From: Streptomyces sp. DI166
GTDB lineage: Bacteria; Actinomycetota; Actinomycetes; Streptomycetales; Streptomycetaceae
Reading direction: 5' to 3'
DNA: 64,000 nt
NCBI RefSeq assembly: GCF_900091315.1
Contig: NZ_FLSP01000002.1
Span: 1 to 64,000 of the forward strand
A program made the translations under genes and the position numbers. The notes below the pieces were generated by a model, which saw only the letters and a program-made list of their open reading frames with translations, was not told the origin of the DNA and ran no database searches. Positions 37,391 to 47,350 of this stretch are shown here, one piece after another; the first letter of the stretch is position 1, and each line of letters begins with the position of its first letter.

Positions 37391-38704
37391 TCACTCCTGG
37401 GCCCGCAGCAGCTCCCGGTACCAGTGGTAGGACGCCTTCGGGGTGCGCTTCTGGGTGGGGTAGTCGACGTGGATCAGGCCGAAGCGGCGGGCGTAGCCCT
37501 CGGCCCACTCGAAGTTGTCCAGCAGCGACCAGACGAAGTAGCCGCGGACGTCCACCCCGGCCGCCACCGCGCGGTGCAGGGCCCGGATGTGGCCGTCCAG
37601 GAAGGCGATGCGCTGCCGGTCGTCCACTCCCTCGTACGAGCAGCCGTTCTCCGTGATCATCACCGGGGGGAGCCGGTCGCCGTAGCGGTCACGGAAGCCG
37701 GTGAGCAGTTCCGTCAGCGCCTCCGGCACCACCGGCCAGCCGAAGTCGGTCAGCGGGACGTCCGTGATCTCCCGTACGGAGAAGGGGAGGTCCGCCGGCA
37801 TGGAGACGCCGCCGAATTCGATCTCGGCGCCCTGCGGTGCGCCGACCTTGGTCGGGGCGTAGTAGTTGACGCCGTACCAGTCGAGTGGCTCGGCGATCAC
37901 CTTCAGGTCCGCCTCCACGTCGTCGCCCGGCATCAACTCGCCGAGCCCCGCCGGGTACGCGCCGAGCAGGACCGGGTCGGCGAACAGGCGGTTGAGCAGA
38001 ACGTCGTAGAAGTCCGCCGCCTCCACGTCCGCCTGCTCGCGCGAGGCCGGCCAGGTCGGGCCGTGGGAGTTGGCGATGCCGATGTCCGTGACCCCGGCCG
38101 CGCGCAGCGCCCGTACCGCGAGGCCGTGCGCGAGCAGTTGGTGGTGGGCGACCGGCAGCGCGTCGAAGAGGAGCCGCTTGCCGGGGGCGTGGACGCCGAG
38201 GGCGTGGCCCAGCAGGGTGTGCTCGGCGGGCTCGTTGAGGGTGATCCACTTGTGCACCCGGTCCCCGAGGCGTTCGGCGACGCCGGAGACGTGGTCGGCG
38301 AACCGGGACGCGGTGTCCCGCTGAAGCCAGTCCAGGCCGGCCGGCAGGTCCCAGTGGAAGAGGGTCACCACCGGGCGGACGCCCGCCGCGCACAGCTCGT
38401 CCACCAGGCGGTCGTAGAAGTCCAGACCGCCGGGGGAGTTGACCCGCGGCCACGAGACCGAGAACCGGTACGCGCCCACCCCGAGGTCCGCCAGCAGGGC
38501 CACGTCCTCGCGGTAACGGTGGTAGTGGTCGCAGGCCACCGCCGCCGTCGAGCCGTCCTTCACCCGCCCCGGCCGGTCCGTGAACTCGTCCCACACCGAC
38601 CGCTCGCGCAGCTCGGCCGCGCCCTCGATCTGATGGGCGGAGGTGGACACGCCCCACAGGAAACCGTCCGGGAACCGGGGCATCGGATGCTCTTGAGTCG
38701 CCAT
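37391..38704 (-). CDS. Glycoside hydrolase family 1 beta-glucosidase
   Basis: The 437-residue cytosolic GH1 enzyme hydrolyses beta-glucosides (cellobiose-like substrates) with retention. The N-terminal signature FPDGFLWGVSTSAHQIEGA, the acid/base motif TLNEPAEH and the nucleophile motif ITENGCSYE are present, together with FSVSWPRV and the aglycone region WSLLDNFEWAEGY. There is no signal peptide, so the substrate must be imported. ATG at 38704 (MATQEHPMPRF) or the internal MPRF start are both possible. No transporter is adjacent. Confidence 0.93.
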   Translation of the reverse strand: MATQEHPMPRFPDGFLWGVSTSAHQIEGAAELRERSVWDEFTDRPGRVKDGSTAAVACDHYHRYREDVALLADLGVGAYRFSVSWPRVNSPGGLDFYDRLVDELCAAGVRPVVTLFHWDLPAGLDWLQRDTASRFADHVSGVAERLGDRVHKWITLNEPAEHTLLGHALGVHAPGKRLLFDALPVAHHQLLAHGLAVRALRAAGVTDIGIANSHGPTWPASREQADVEAADFYDVLLNRLFADPVLLGAYPAGLGELMPGDDVEADLKVIAEPLDWYGVNYYAPTKVGAPQGAEIEFGGVSMPADLPFSVREITDVPLTDFGWPVVPEALTELLTGFRDRYGDRLPPVMITENGCSYEGVDDRQRIAFLDGHIRALHRAVAAGVDVRGYFVWSLLDNFEWAEGYARRFGLIHVDYPTQKRTPKASYHWYRELLRAQE

Positions 38705-38766
38705 GCGCCGGATCATCCTTACCGGCGGTAAGGGAAGTCAACGGCCCGGCGTGAACACGCGGTTGC

Positions 38767-38805
38767 GCGACCCGGTCACGCGACCGGGTTACGCGATCCG
38801 GTTAC
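38767..38805. repeat. Three tandem 13-bp repeats at a gene end
   Basis: Units at 38767-38779, 38780-38792 and 38793-38805 read GCGACCCGGTCAC, GCGACCGGGTTAC and GCGATCCGGTTAC. The emfourin-type gene ends in the last unit: its TAA is the TTA at 38802-38804. Confidence 0.85.
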
Positions 38806-39068
38806 GCGCCCTCCTTGAGCACCCTGCTGATCAGCTTGCGCTGCTCCGGGGTCAGTCGCGGGTCGGAGCAGTACACCGTCTTCCCGTCCACCGTGATCCG
38901 GTAGCTGAATCCGTCGGGCACCCCGACCGGCGGCGTGCCCCGTCCCGCGGCGAGCGCCTTCTGGGCCAGGGCATGCCACTCGGACGCGTCGGGCCGCCCC
39001 GAGGTGTCCACCTCGGCCTGCCGCTCGATGCCCGCGAATCCGCCCGTGCGCCTCACCTGAATACGCAT
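38802..39068 (-). CDS. Emfourin-like protealysin inhibitor
   Basis: The 88-residue protein MRIQVRRTGGFAGIERQAEVDTS... matches what I recall of emfourin, the small cytosolic inhibitor encoded next to protealysin-type M4 proteases. The pattern is two strands, a long helix region (SEWHALAQKALAA), then FSYRITVDGKTVYCSDPRLTPEQRKLISRVLKEG. It follows the M4 protease gene in the same direction, 20 bp away. The predicted role is to keep the intracellular protease in check. Confidence 0.85.
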   Translation of the reverse strand: MRIQVRRTGGFAGIERQAEVDTSGRPDASEWHALAQKALAAGRGTPPVGVPDGFSYRITVDGKTVYCSDPRLTPEQRKLISRVLKEGA

Positions 39069-39088
39069 GGCTTCTGTCTAGTACGGAT

Positions 39089-40162
39089 TCACAGGGTGCG
39101 CACCCCGACCTGTTCCCAGGCCTTCTGCACCGCCTGGAACTCGTCACTGCCGTCGCCGTAGCGGGACTTCGCGGCGGAGACGGTGAGCGTGGCGAAGTCG
39201 GTGAACAGGGCCTGCGACTTCAACTCCCCGCCGATGAGCACGTCGTACCAGATCCGTCCGGCGCGCTCCCAGGCGTGGCCGCCGAGGGCGGTGGCCGCGA
39301 GGTAGAAGGCGTGGTTGGGGATGCCGGAGTTGATGTGCACGCCGCCGTTGTCGCGGCCGGTGCGCACGTAGTCGTCCATCGTCGCGGGCTGCGGGTCCTT
39401 GCCGAGGACGTCGTCGTCGTACGCCGTGCCCGGCTCCTTCATCGAGCGCAGCGCCTTGCCGGTGACCCGCGGCGCGAGCAGCCCGGCGCCGATCAGCCAG
39501 TCGGCCTCGGCGGCGGTCTGGCCGAGCGTGTACTGCTTGATGAGCGAGCCGAAGACGTCCGACATGGACTCGTTGAGCGCGCCGGGCTGGCCGAAGTAGG
39601 TGAGGTTGGCGGTGTACTGCGTGACGCCGTGGGCGAGTTCGTGGCCGATGACGTCGATGGGGATGGTGAAGTCGAGGAAGATCTCGCCGTCCCCGTCGCC
39701 GAACACCATCTGCTCGCCGTTCCAGAAGGCGTTGTTGTACTCCTCCTCGTAGTGGACGGTGGCGTCCAGCGGCAGTCCGTTGCCGTCGATGGAGTTGCGC
39801 TCGAACGCCTTCAGGAACAGCTCGAAGGTGGCGCCGAGGCCCGCGTAGGCGCGGTTGACGGTGGCGTCCTTGCCGGGCTCGTCGCCCTCCCCGCGGACCT
39901 TGGTGCCGGGCAGCTCGGTGCCGTGCCGGGCGTCGTAGACGGTGCGCTGCGGCTTGTCCGGCTCGGCGTCCGGAGCCAGGGCGACGGCGGGTGCTCCGAT
40001 CACGGTGGTCAGCCGGCGCTGGGTGCGCTCGAAGGCGTCGCGCTGGAGGGTGCGGCGGGCGGGACGGGCGAGCGCGGGGTCCTCGGCCTGGGCCAGCTTG
40101 TCGAGGACATGCGGCGGTACGACAGTGCAGAAGACGGGCTCATGGCCCCCGTGGTTCGTCAT
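39089..40162 (-). CDS. Protealysin-like M4 metallopeptidase
   Basis: The 357-residue thermolysin-family zinc protease has HELAHGVT (His174, Glu175, His178), the third zinc ligand Glu198 in ALNESMSD, and a C-terminal domain with GGVHINSGIPNHAFY. It has only a short propeptide of protealysin type (FCTVVPPHVLDKLAQ) and no signal peptide, unlike secreted thermolysins. The ATG at 40162 is chosen; an ATG four codons upstream at 40174 is also possible. It is paired with the emfourin-like gene and divergent from leuA. Confidence 0.9.
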   Translation of the reverse strand: MTNHGGHEPVFCTVVPPHVLDKLAQAEDPALARPARRTLQRDAFERTQRRLTTVIGAPAVALAPDAEPDKPQRTVYDARHGTELPGTKVRGEGDEPGKDATVNRAYAGLGATFELFLKAFERNSIDGNGLPLDATVHYEEEYNNAFWNGEQMVFGDGDGEIFLDFTIPIDVIGHELAHGVTQYTANLTYFGQPGALNESMSDVFGSLIKQYTLGQTAAEADWLIGAGLLAPRVTGKALRSMKEPGTAYDDDVLGKDPQPATMDDYVRTGRDNGGVHINSGIPNHAFYLAATALGGHAWERAGRIWYDVLIGGELKSQALFTDFATLTVSAAKSRYGDGSDEFQAVQKAWEQVGVRTL

Positions 40163-40341
40163 GCCCGGCACCATTGCACTGCGTTATGCCGCTGTCACTA
40201 CCCGCAACCATGATTGGTGAAATGTGCCGACAGCGGACCGTCTTCGCGGGTGCGGGGTGGTATAGCGCACTTTTTGTCCCGTTCGTCCGTGCGGTCCCGC
40301 ATACTGATACGCACCGTCGCATCGCGGGCGGCTCGGCTAGC

Positions 40342-42203
<1,862 letters not shown>

Positions 42204-42227
42204 CCGGGAGACGCCTGGGGTTCCTCC

Positions 42228-42277
42228 GGGGGCCGTGCGCCGGTCGCGCCCGTGTCGCGGCCCGGCGCACGGCCCCC
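42228..42277 (+). terminator. leuA terminator
   Basis: GGGGGCCGTGCGCCGG (42228-42243) pairs perfectly with CCGGCGCACGGCCCCC (42262-42277): a 16-bp stem 25 bp after leuA. The rest of the 230-bp gap to the TerB gene holds no other feature I can name. Confidence 0.85.
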
Positions 42278-42432
42278 GCGCCGTTCACGCCGGTTCCCGT
42301 ACCCGACATATACCGGCCAATCTCACCCCAGGTCACGGAAAGGTCTCGTCCAAGGTGCTGACTCGGGCCGTGGGATGTGGCTAACATCACGGGGCGCGGC
42401 GACGTTGCCGCGAGGTTTCGCGGAGGTGCGAC

Positions 42433-43128
42433 GTGCTGCCAGGACGGGGACGAAACGGCCGTGCCACGTGGCCTGCCCGCATCCTGGGCACCCGTACGGC
42501 CTGGACGCCGGTCGGGGACGGTGAGTTCTTCTGCCCCGGCTGCGGCGGGGACCGCAACTACCAGCGGCTGACCGGACGCCGCCGCTTCACCCTGCTCGGC
42601 GTCCCGGTGCTGCCGCGCGGCGAGACCGGACCCGTGGTCGAGTGCGCGGCCTGCCGCCGCCACTTCGGCACCGATGTGCTGGACCACCCCACCACCACCC
42701 GCTTCTCCGCGATGCTGCGCGACGCCGTGCACACCGTCGCCCTCGCGGTCCTCGCCGCGGGCGGCTGCTGTGCCCGTACGTCCCTGGAGACCGCCGCCGC
42801 GACGGTCCGCGCGGCCGGGTTCGACGACTGCACCGAGGAACAGCTCGACGCCCTCGTGGAGGCCCTCGCCGCCGACACCGGCCGGGTCCTGGGCGAACCC
42901 TGCGGCGCGGGTCTGGCCATAGAGCTCCACGAGGCCCTGGACCCCCTCGCCCCGCACCTGGCCCCCGCCGGCCGCGAGTCGATCCTCCTCCAGGGCGCCC
43001 GCATCGCCCTCGCCGACGGCCCCTACACCCCGGCCGAACGCGAGGTCCTCGCCACGGTGGGCGCGGCCCTGACCATCTGCGGCGACGACGTGACCCGACT
43101 GCTGGCGGCGGCGCGCACGCCGTCGTAG
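42433..43128 (+). CDS. TerB-like domain protein with zinc ribbon
   Basis: The 231-residue protein has an N-terminal zinc-ribbon-like part (FFCPGCGGDRNYQRL ... VECAACRRHFG; two CxxC pairs) and a helical C-terminal TerB-like domain (ARIALADGPYTPAEREVLATVGAALTI). TerB-domain proteins take part in stress-linked, membrane-associated complexes but are diverse. GTG at 42433 follows GGAGG. In Streptomyces this gene regularly follows leuA. Confidence 0.82.
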   Translation: MLPGRGRNGRATWPARILGTRTAWTPVGDGEFFCPGCGGDRNYQRLTGRRRFTLLGVPVLPRGETGPVVECAACRRHFGTDVLDHPTTTRFSAMLRDAVHTVALAVLAAGGCCARTSLETAAATVRAAGFDDCTEEQLDALVEALAADTGRVLGEPCGAGLAIELHEALDPLAPHLAPAGRESILLQGARIALADGPYTPAEREVLATVGAALTICGDDVTRLLAAARTPS

Positions 43129-43153
43129 TCCCGTCCGCAGTCACGCGGGCGCG

Positions 43154-43169
43154 TACTCCCCGGGGAGTA
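43154..43169. promoter_or_regulatory. 16-bp perfect palindrome upstream of MMPL gene
   Basis: TACTCCCC at 43154-43161 and GGGGAGTA at 43162-43169 form an uninterrupted palindrome about 125 bp before the MMPL start. Partly similar C-run/AGTAA phrases follow at 43170-43200. It is a candidate binding site for the NarL/LuxR-type regulator encoded downstream, or for another dimeric regulator. Confidence 0.5.
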
Positions 43170-43293
43170 ATACCCCCGCCGTGCCACCCCCGGTAGTAAC
43201 CCCCAACTCGCCCTGCCGCCCGACGATTACGCCCCCTCCCCCCGGAAGTCTGGAACCCGAACCGGACGACACGTAACGGAGGGAGGCCCGCTC

Positions 43294-45384
43294 ATGGGGG
43301 CCGCTGGGACTTCTGATCGGGGGCGGCGGCGGGCCGTGCCCTGGGTGGTGCTCGGGCTGTGGGTGGTCGTGCTGGCGATCGCCTCGCCGTTCGCCTCCAA
43401 ACTCGCCGATGTGCAGCGCGACCGGGCGGTGGACTACCTGCCCGCAAGTGCCGACTCCACCCAGGTCGCCAAGATCCAGGACCGGTTGCCCGGGGGTGAG
43501 ACCACGCAGATGATCGTGGTCTACCACCGGGACGGCGGGCTGACCGAGGCCGACCGGGCCACCGCCGCCGGGCAGATCGACGAGATCGCCGGGGCGCACC
43601 GGCTGGCCGCGGAGCCCGAAGGGGTGCCCTCGGAGGACGGCACTACTTTGATGTACCCGGTGGCCAGCAACGAGCCGGGTACCGACGAGGACGCCCGCGA
43701 CGCGCTCGTCAACGCCGTGCGGGACGTCGCCGAGGGCGGGGACGGGCTGAGCGTCGAGGTCGGGGGCGAGGGGGCGCTGGCCACGGACGCCTCCGAGGTG
43801 TACGAGTCGCTCGACGGGCCGTTGCTGTACACGACCGTGGCCGTGGTGGCGCTGCTGCTCATCGTCATCTACCGCAGTCCGTTCCTGTGGCTGGTGCCGC
43901 TCGTCGTGGCCGGGGTCGCCAACTACCTCTCCATGGGCGTCGCCTACGGGCTCCACGAGTGGTTCGGCACGTCGATCTCCGGCCAGGGCTCCGGGATCAT
44001 GACGATCCTGGTCTTCGGCGCCGGAACCGACTACGCGCTGCTGCTGGTCTCCCGTTACCGCGAGGAACTGCGCCGCACCGAGCGCCCGTACGAGGCCATG
44101 GTCGCCGCGCTCAAGGGCTGCGGTCCGGCTGTGCTCGCCTCCTCCGGGACCGTGGCCGCCGGGCTGCTGTGCCTGCTCGCCGCCGACCTCAACTCCAGCC
44201 GGGGCATGGGCCCGCTGGGCACCGTCGGTGTGCTGTGCGCGCTGGCCGCGATGCTGACGCTGCTGCCGGCCGTGCTCGTCCTGCTCGGGCGGCGCGTGTT
44301 CTGGCCGCTGATCCCGCGCCACGGCTCGGTCCCGAAGGCCCGCCGGTCGCTGTTCTCCGCGATGGGCAGCTCCGCCGGACGCCGTCCCGTGGCCGTGCTG
44401 GTCGGCGGTGGTGTACTGCTCGGCGCGCTGGCGCTCGGCTCCTTCAACCTGCCCGGCAGCCTCAAGCAGGAGGACTCCTTCACCAGCAAGCCCGACGCCA
44501 TCGCCGCGATGGAGACCCTCGCCGCCGCCTACCCCGAGCGCAGCACCCAGCCCATCACGGTCATCACCCCGGCCGGCCGCGCCGCGGCCACCCTCGCCGA
44601 GATCCGCGACACCCGCGGCGTGGACAGCGCCGAGACCGGGCGCACCGGCGACGGCTGGACCGAGATCTCCGTGCTGGCCGTCGCACCGCCGCAGAGCGCG
44701 GGGGAGACGGACACCATCAAGGACCTGCGGGACCGGCTCGACGGGTCCTACGTCGGCGGGCCGAGCGCCGAGCAGCTGGATCTGAAGGACACCAACGCCC
44801 GCGACCGGACGATCGTCGTGCCGATCGTGCTGGTGTCGGTGCTGCTCATCCTGATCGCCCTGCTCCGCTCGGTGGTCGCCCCGCTGATCCTGGTCTCCGC
44901 CGTGGTCGCCGTGTGGGGCGCCGCCCTCGGCATCGGCGGGCTCGTCTTCGGGCCGCTGTTCGGCTTCGAGGGCACCGACCCCGGGCTGGGACTGCTCTCC
45001 TTCGTCTTCCTGGTCGCCCTCGGCGTCGACTACGGCATCTTCCTGATGCACCGGATGCGCGAGGAGTCCCTGCGCGGCGCCGAACCGGACATCGCCGCCC
45101 TCACCGCGCTGCGCACCACCGGTGGGGTGATCGCCTCCGCGGGCCTGGTGCTGGCCGCCACCTTCGCGGTGCTGACCAACATGCCGATGGTCCAGCTCGT
45201 CGAACTCGGCTTCGTCATCGCGGTCGGGGTGCTCCTGGACACCTTCCTGGTCCGCACCTACCTGGTGACCAGCGCGAGTGTCGCCCTGGGCCGCAAGGTG
45301 TGGTGGCCGGGCGCCCTGTCCAAGGATCCGGACGACGCCGTACCGCCGGCGGAACCGGAACGGGTCCCCGCGGCCACCCACTGA
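43294..45384 (+). CDS. MMPL family (RND-type) transporter
   Basis: The 696-residue membrane protein has two repeats, each with one helix, a large extracytoplasmic loop and a bundle of five to six helices. This is the MMPL/RND layout of actinobacterial lipid and drug exporters. Visible are the first helix (AVPWVVLGLWVVVLAIASPFA), the GAGTDYALLLVSRYREEL motif and the second-half counterpart ALGVDYGIFLMHRMREE with the proton-relay Asp-Tyr pairs. ATG at 43294 has GGAGGGAGG upstream. Substrate unknown. The downstream two-component genes and a palindrome upstream suggest local control. Confidence 0.92.
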   Translation: MGAAGTSDRGRRRAVPWVVLGLWVVVLAIASPFASKLADVQRDRAVDYLPASADSTQVAKIQDRLPGGETTQMIVVYHRDGGLTEADRATAAGQIDEIAGAHRLAAEPEGVPSEDGTTLMYPVASNEPGTDEDARDALVNAVRDVAEGGDGLSVEVGGEGALATDASEVYESLDGPLLYTTVAVVALLLIVIYRSPFLWLVPLVVAGVANYLSMGVAYGLHEWFGTSISGQGSGIMTILVFGAGTDYALLLVSRYREELRRTERPYEAMVAALKGCGPAVLASSGTVAAGLLCLLAADLNSSRGMGPLGTVGVLCALAAMLTLLPAVLVLLGRRVFWPLIPRHGSVPKARRSLFSAMGSSAGRRPVAVLVGGGVLLGALALGSFNLPGSLKQEDSFTSKPDAIAAMETLAAAYPERSTQPITVITPAGRAAATLAEIRDTRGVDSAETGRTGDGWTEISVLAVAPPQSAGETDTIKDLRDRLDGSYVGGPSAEQLDLKDTNARDRTIVVPIVLVSVLLILIALLRSVVAPLILVSAVVAVWGAALGIGGLVFGPLFGFEGTDPGLGLLSFVFLVALGVDYGIFLMHRMREESLRGAEPDIAALTALRTTGGVIASAGLVLAATFAVLTNMPMVQLVELGFVIAVGVLLDTFLVRTYLVTSASVALGRKVWWPGALSKDPDDAVPPAEPERVPAATH

Positions 45385-45390
45385 CCGATC

Positions 45391-45417
45391 GGCGCCCCTC
45401 CCTCCCGGAGGGGCGCC
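45391..45417 (+). terminator. MMPL gene terminator
   Basis: GGCGCCCCTCC (45391-45401), loop CTCCC, GGAGGGGCGCC (45407-45417): an 11-bp perfect stem followed by TT. It lies only 20 bp before the kinase start, so it may act as an attenuator between the genes. Confidence 0.8.
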
Positions 45418-45437
45418 TTCCAGCGGAGGATGACCCC

Positions 45438-46652
45438 GTGCAGCCCACCAGCCCCGCGGCCCGCCCCCGGACAGGGGAGCGGATCATGGCCGCCATCAAC
45501 CGCGATCCGACCACCGCCCCGCACGGCACCCGCAACGACGCCCTGCTCGCGGTGGCGGCCCTCGTCCTCGCCGTGTTCCTCGCCACGACCACCGACGCCG
45601 GCCGCCGGCCTGACGCGGTCGGCTGGGCCCTCCTCGTCGGCGCCCATGTGCCGCTGCTGTGGCGGCGGCGCCGACCGCTTCTGGTGTTCGTGGCGGTGGT
45701 GGCGCTCGTCCTGCCGTACCACGGCCTCGACAACAACCACACCGCGCCCGTCCCCGCCTCGTTCATCGCGCTCTACACGGTCACCGTCACCCAGCGCGCC
45801 CTGCGCACGATCCTGGTGGCCGGCAGCGGACTCCTCCTGTCGTTGACCGCCATGCTCACCATCAACGGCGGCAAGGAGGCCGCCGAACTGCTGCGCATCT
45901 ACGGCTGGGTCTTCGCCGTCATCTTCGTCGGCATCGACGTCCGCTTCTACCGCCAGTACATCGCCGCCGTCTTCGAACGCGCCGAGCGCGCCGAACGCAC
46001 CCGCGAGGAGGAGGCCCGCCGCCGGGTCGCCGAGGAACGCCTGCGCATCGCCCGCGACCTGCACGACCTCCTCGCCCACAGCATCACCCTGATCGGCGTG
46101 CAGACCTCCGTCGCCGCCCACGTCCTGAACGCCGACCCCGAGCGGCTGGACCGGGCGACGGTCGCCAAGGCCCTCGACGACATCGCCGAGACCTGCCGCA
46201 CCGCGCGCGGTGAACTGCGCACCACGCTGGAGGTGCTGCGCGAGCCCGGACCGGACGCGCGCGGCCCGCTGCCCGGCCTGGACGGCCTGCCCGACCTGGT
46301 GGAGGCGGCCCGGCTCGCGGGCGCCAAGGTGGAGCAGACGGTACGGGTCGGGCAGGCGCCCCCGGCCGTCGGCGCCGCCGCCTACCGCATCGTGCAGGAG
46401 GCGCTCACCAACGCCGTACGGCACGCGGGACCCGAACCGGCAGTCCGCATCGACCTGCACGAACGCGACGGCGCCCTGCATCTCGCGGTCACCGACGACG
46501 GCGCCGGGCCCACCCCAGGCAAAGCACCCGGGTTCGGCCTGGTCGGAATGCGCGAGCGGGCGCGCAGCGTGGGCGGCACACTCGACGCCGGGCCGCGTGA
46601 ACCGGGCGGCTTCCACGTCACCGCCGTACTGCCGCTGGGAGGAGCCACGTGA
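45438..46652 (+). CDS. Two-component sensor histidine kinase (NarL-type partner)
   Basis: The 404-residue sensor has an N-terminal membrane part with about four to five helices (ALLAVAALVLAVFLATTT, PLLVFVAVVALVLPYHG, ILVAGSGLLLSLTAML, IYGWVFAVIFVGIDV), a coiled linker and a HisKA_3 domain with the phospho-accepting His in IARDLHDLLAHSITLIG. The HATPase domain shows VQEALTNAVRHAG, VTDDGAG and GFGLVGMRERA. GTG at 45438 follows GGAGGA. Its TGA overlaps the GTG of the regulator. The signal is unknown. Confidence 0.92.
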   Translation: MQPTSPAARPRTGERIMAAINRDPTTAPHGTRNDALLAVAALVLAVFLATTTDAGRRPDAVGWALLVGAHVPLLWRRRRPLLVFVAVVALVLPYHGLDNNHTAPVPASFIALYTVTVTQRALRTILVAGSGLLLSLTAMLTINGGKEAAELLRIYGWVFAVIFVGIDVRFYRQYIAAVFERAERAERTREEEARRRVAEERLRIARDLHDLLAHSITLIGVQTSVAAHVLNADPERLDRATVAKALDDIAETCRTARGELRTTLEVLREPGPDARGPLPGLDGLPDLVEAARLAGAKVEQTVRVGQAPPAVGAAAYRIVQEALTNAVRHAGPEPAVRIDLHERDGALHLAVTDDGAGPTPGKAPGFGLVGMRERARSVGGTLDAGPREPGGFHVTAVLPLGGAT

Positions 46653-47312
46653 CCGTCCGCGTCCTGCTCGCCGACGACCAGACCCTGGTCCGGGCCGCCT
46701 TCGCCATGCTCGTCGAGTCCGCACCGGACATGGAGGTCGTCGGACAGGCCGGAACCGGCCGCGAGGCCGTGGAGCTGGCCCGCGCCGAACGCGCCGACCT
46801 GGTGGTGATGGACATCCGCATGCCCGACCTCGACGGCATCGAGGCCACCCGGCTCATCGCCGCCGACGAGGACCTGGCAGGGGTACGGGTCCTGGTGCTC
46901 ACCACCTATGACACCGACGAGCACATCGTGGAGGCACTGCGCGCCGGGGCCTCCGGGGTTCCTGGTGAAGGACACCCGCCCGGCCGACCTCCTCGACGCG
47001 ATCCGCACGGTCGCCGCCGGGGAGGCGCTGCTGTCGCCGGGGCCCACCGCACGGCTGATCGCGCGATTTCTGCGCAGCCCCTCGGCGCCCTCGGTGGGCG
47101 GTCCTGAGGGCCTCTCCGAACGGGAGCGCGAAGTGCTCGCCCTGGTCGCCCGCGGGCTCAACAACACCGAGATCGCCGAGGCGTTGGGGCTCAGCCCGCT
47201 CACCGCGAAGACCCACGTCAGCCGGATCATGGGCAAGCTGGGGGCACGGGACCGGGCGCAGCTGGTGATCGTCGCCTACGAGTCGGGGCTGGTGACTCCG
47301 GGAACCCTGTGA
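46649..47312 (+). pseudogene. Frameshifted NarL/LuxR-type response regulator
   Basis: The first frame encodes a good receiver (MTVRVLLADDQTLVRAAF, VVMDIRMPDLDG, VLTTYDTDEHIVEALRAGASG) and then breaks. The continuation FLVKDTRPADLLDAIRTVAAGEALLSP and the LuxR-type helix-turn-helix (LSEREREVLALVARGLNNTEIAEALGLSPLTAKTHVSRIM) are in the next frame, ending at 47312. The break is at a run of four Gs at 46955-46958, where three would restore the frame. Either this is a genuine +1 mutation that leaves a truncated regulator, or a base-calling error in a homopolymer. All other motifs are intact, so decay, if real, is recent. Confidence 0.88.
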
Positions 47313-47350
47313 CGGACAGTCAGCCACTGACACTCCGTCAAGGGAGCTCG

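Noticed and set aside
40261..40310. TTGTCC ... CATACT as a leuA promoter
   Set aside because: The spacing is about 20 bases, too long for a confident vegetative promoter, so I did not list it.
43141..45381. 746-codon leftward frame opposite the MMPL gene
   Set aside because: His/Gln/Gly-rich shadow of a convincing transporter gene.
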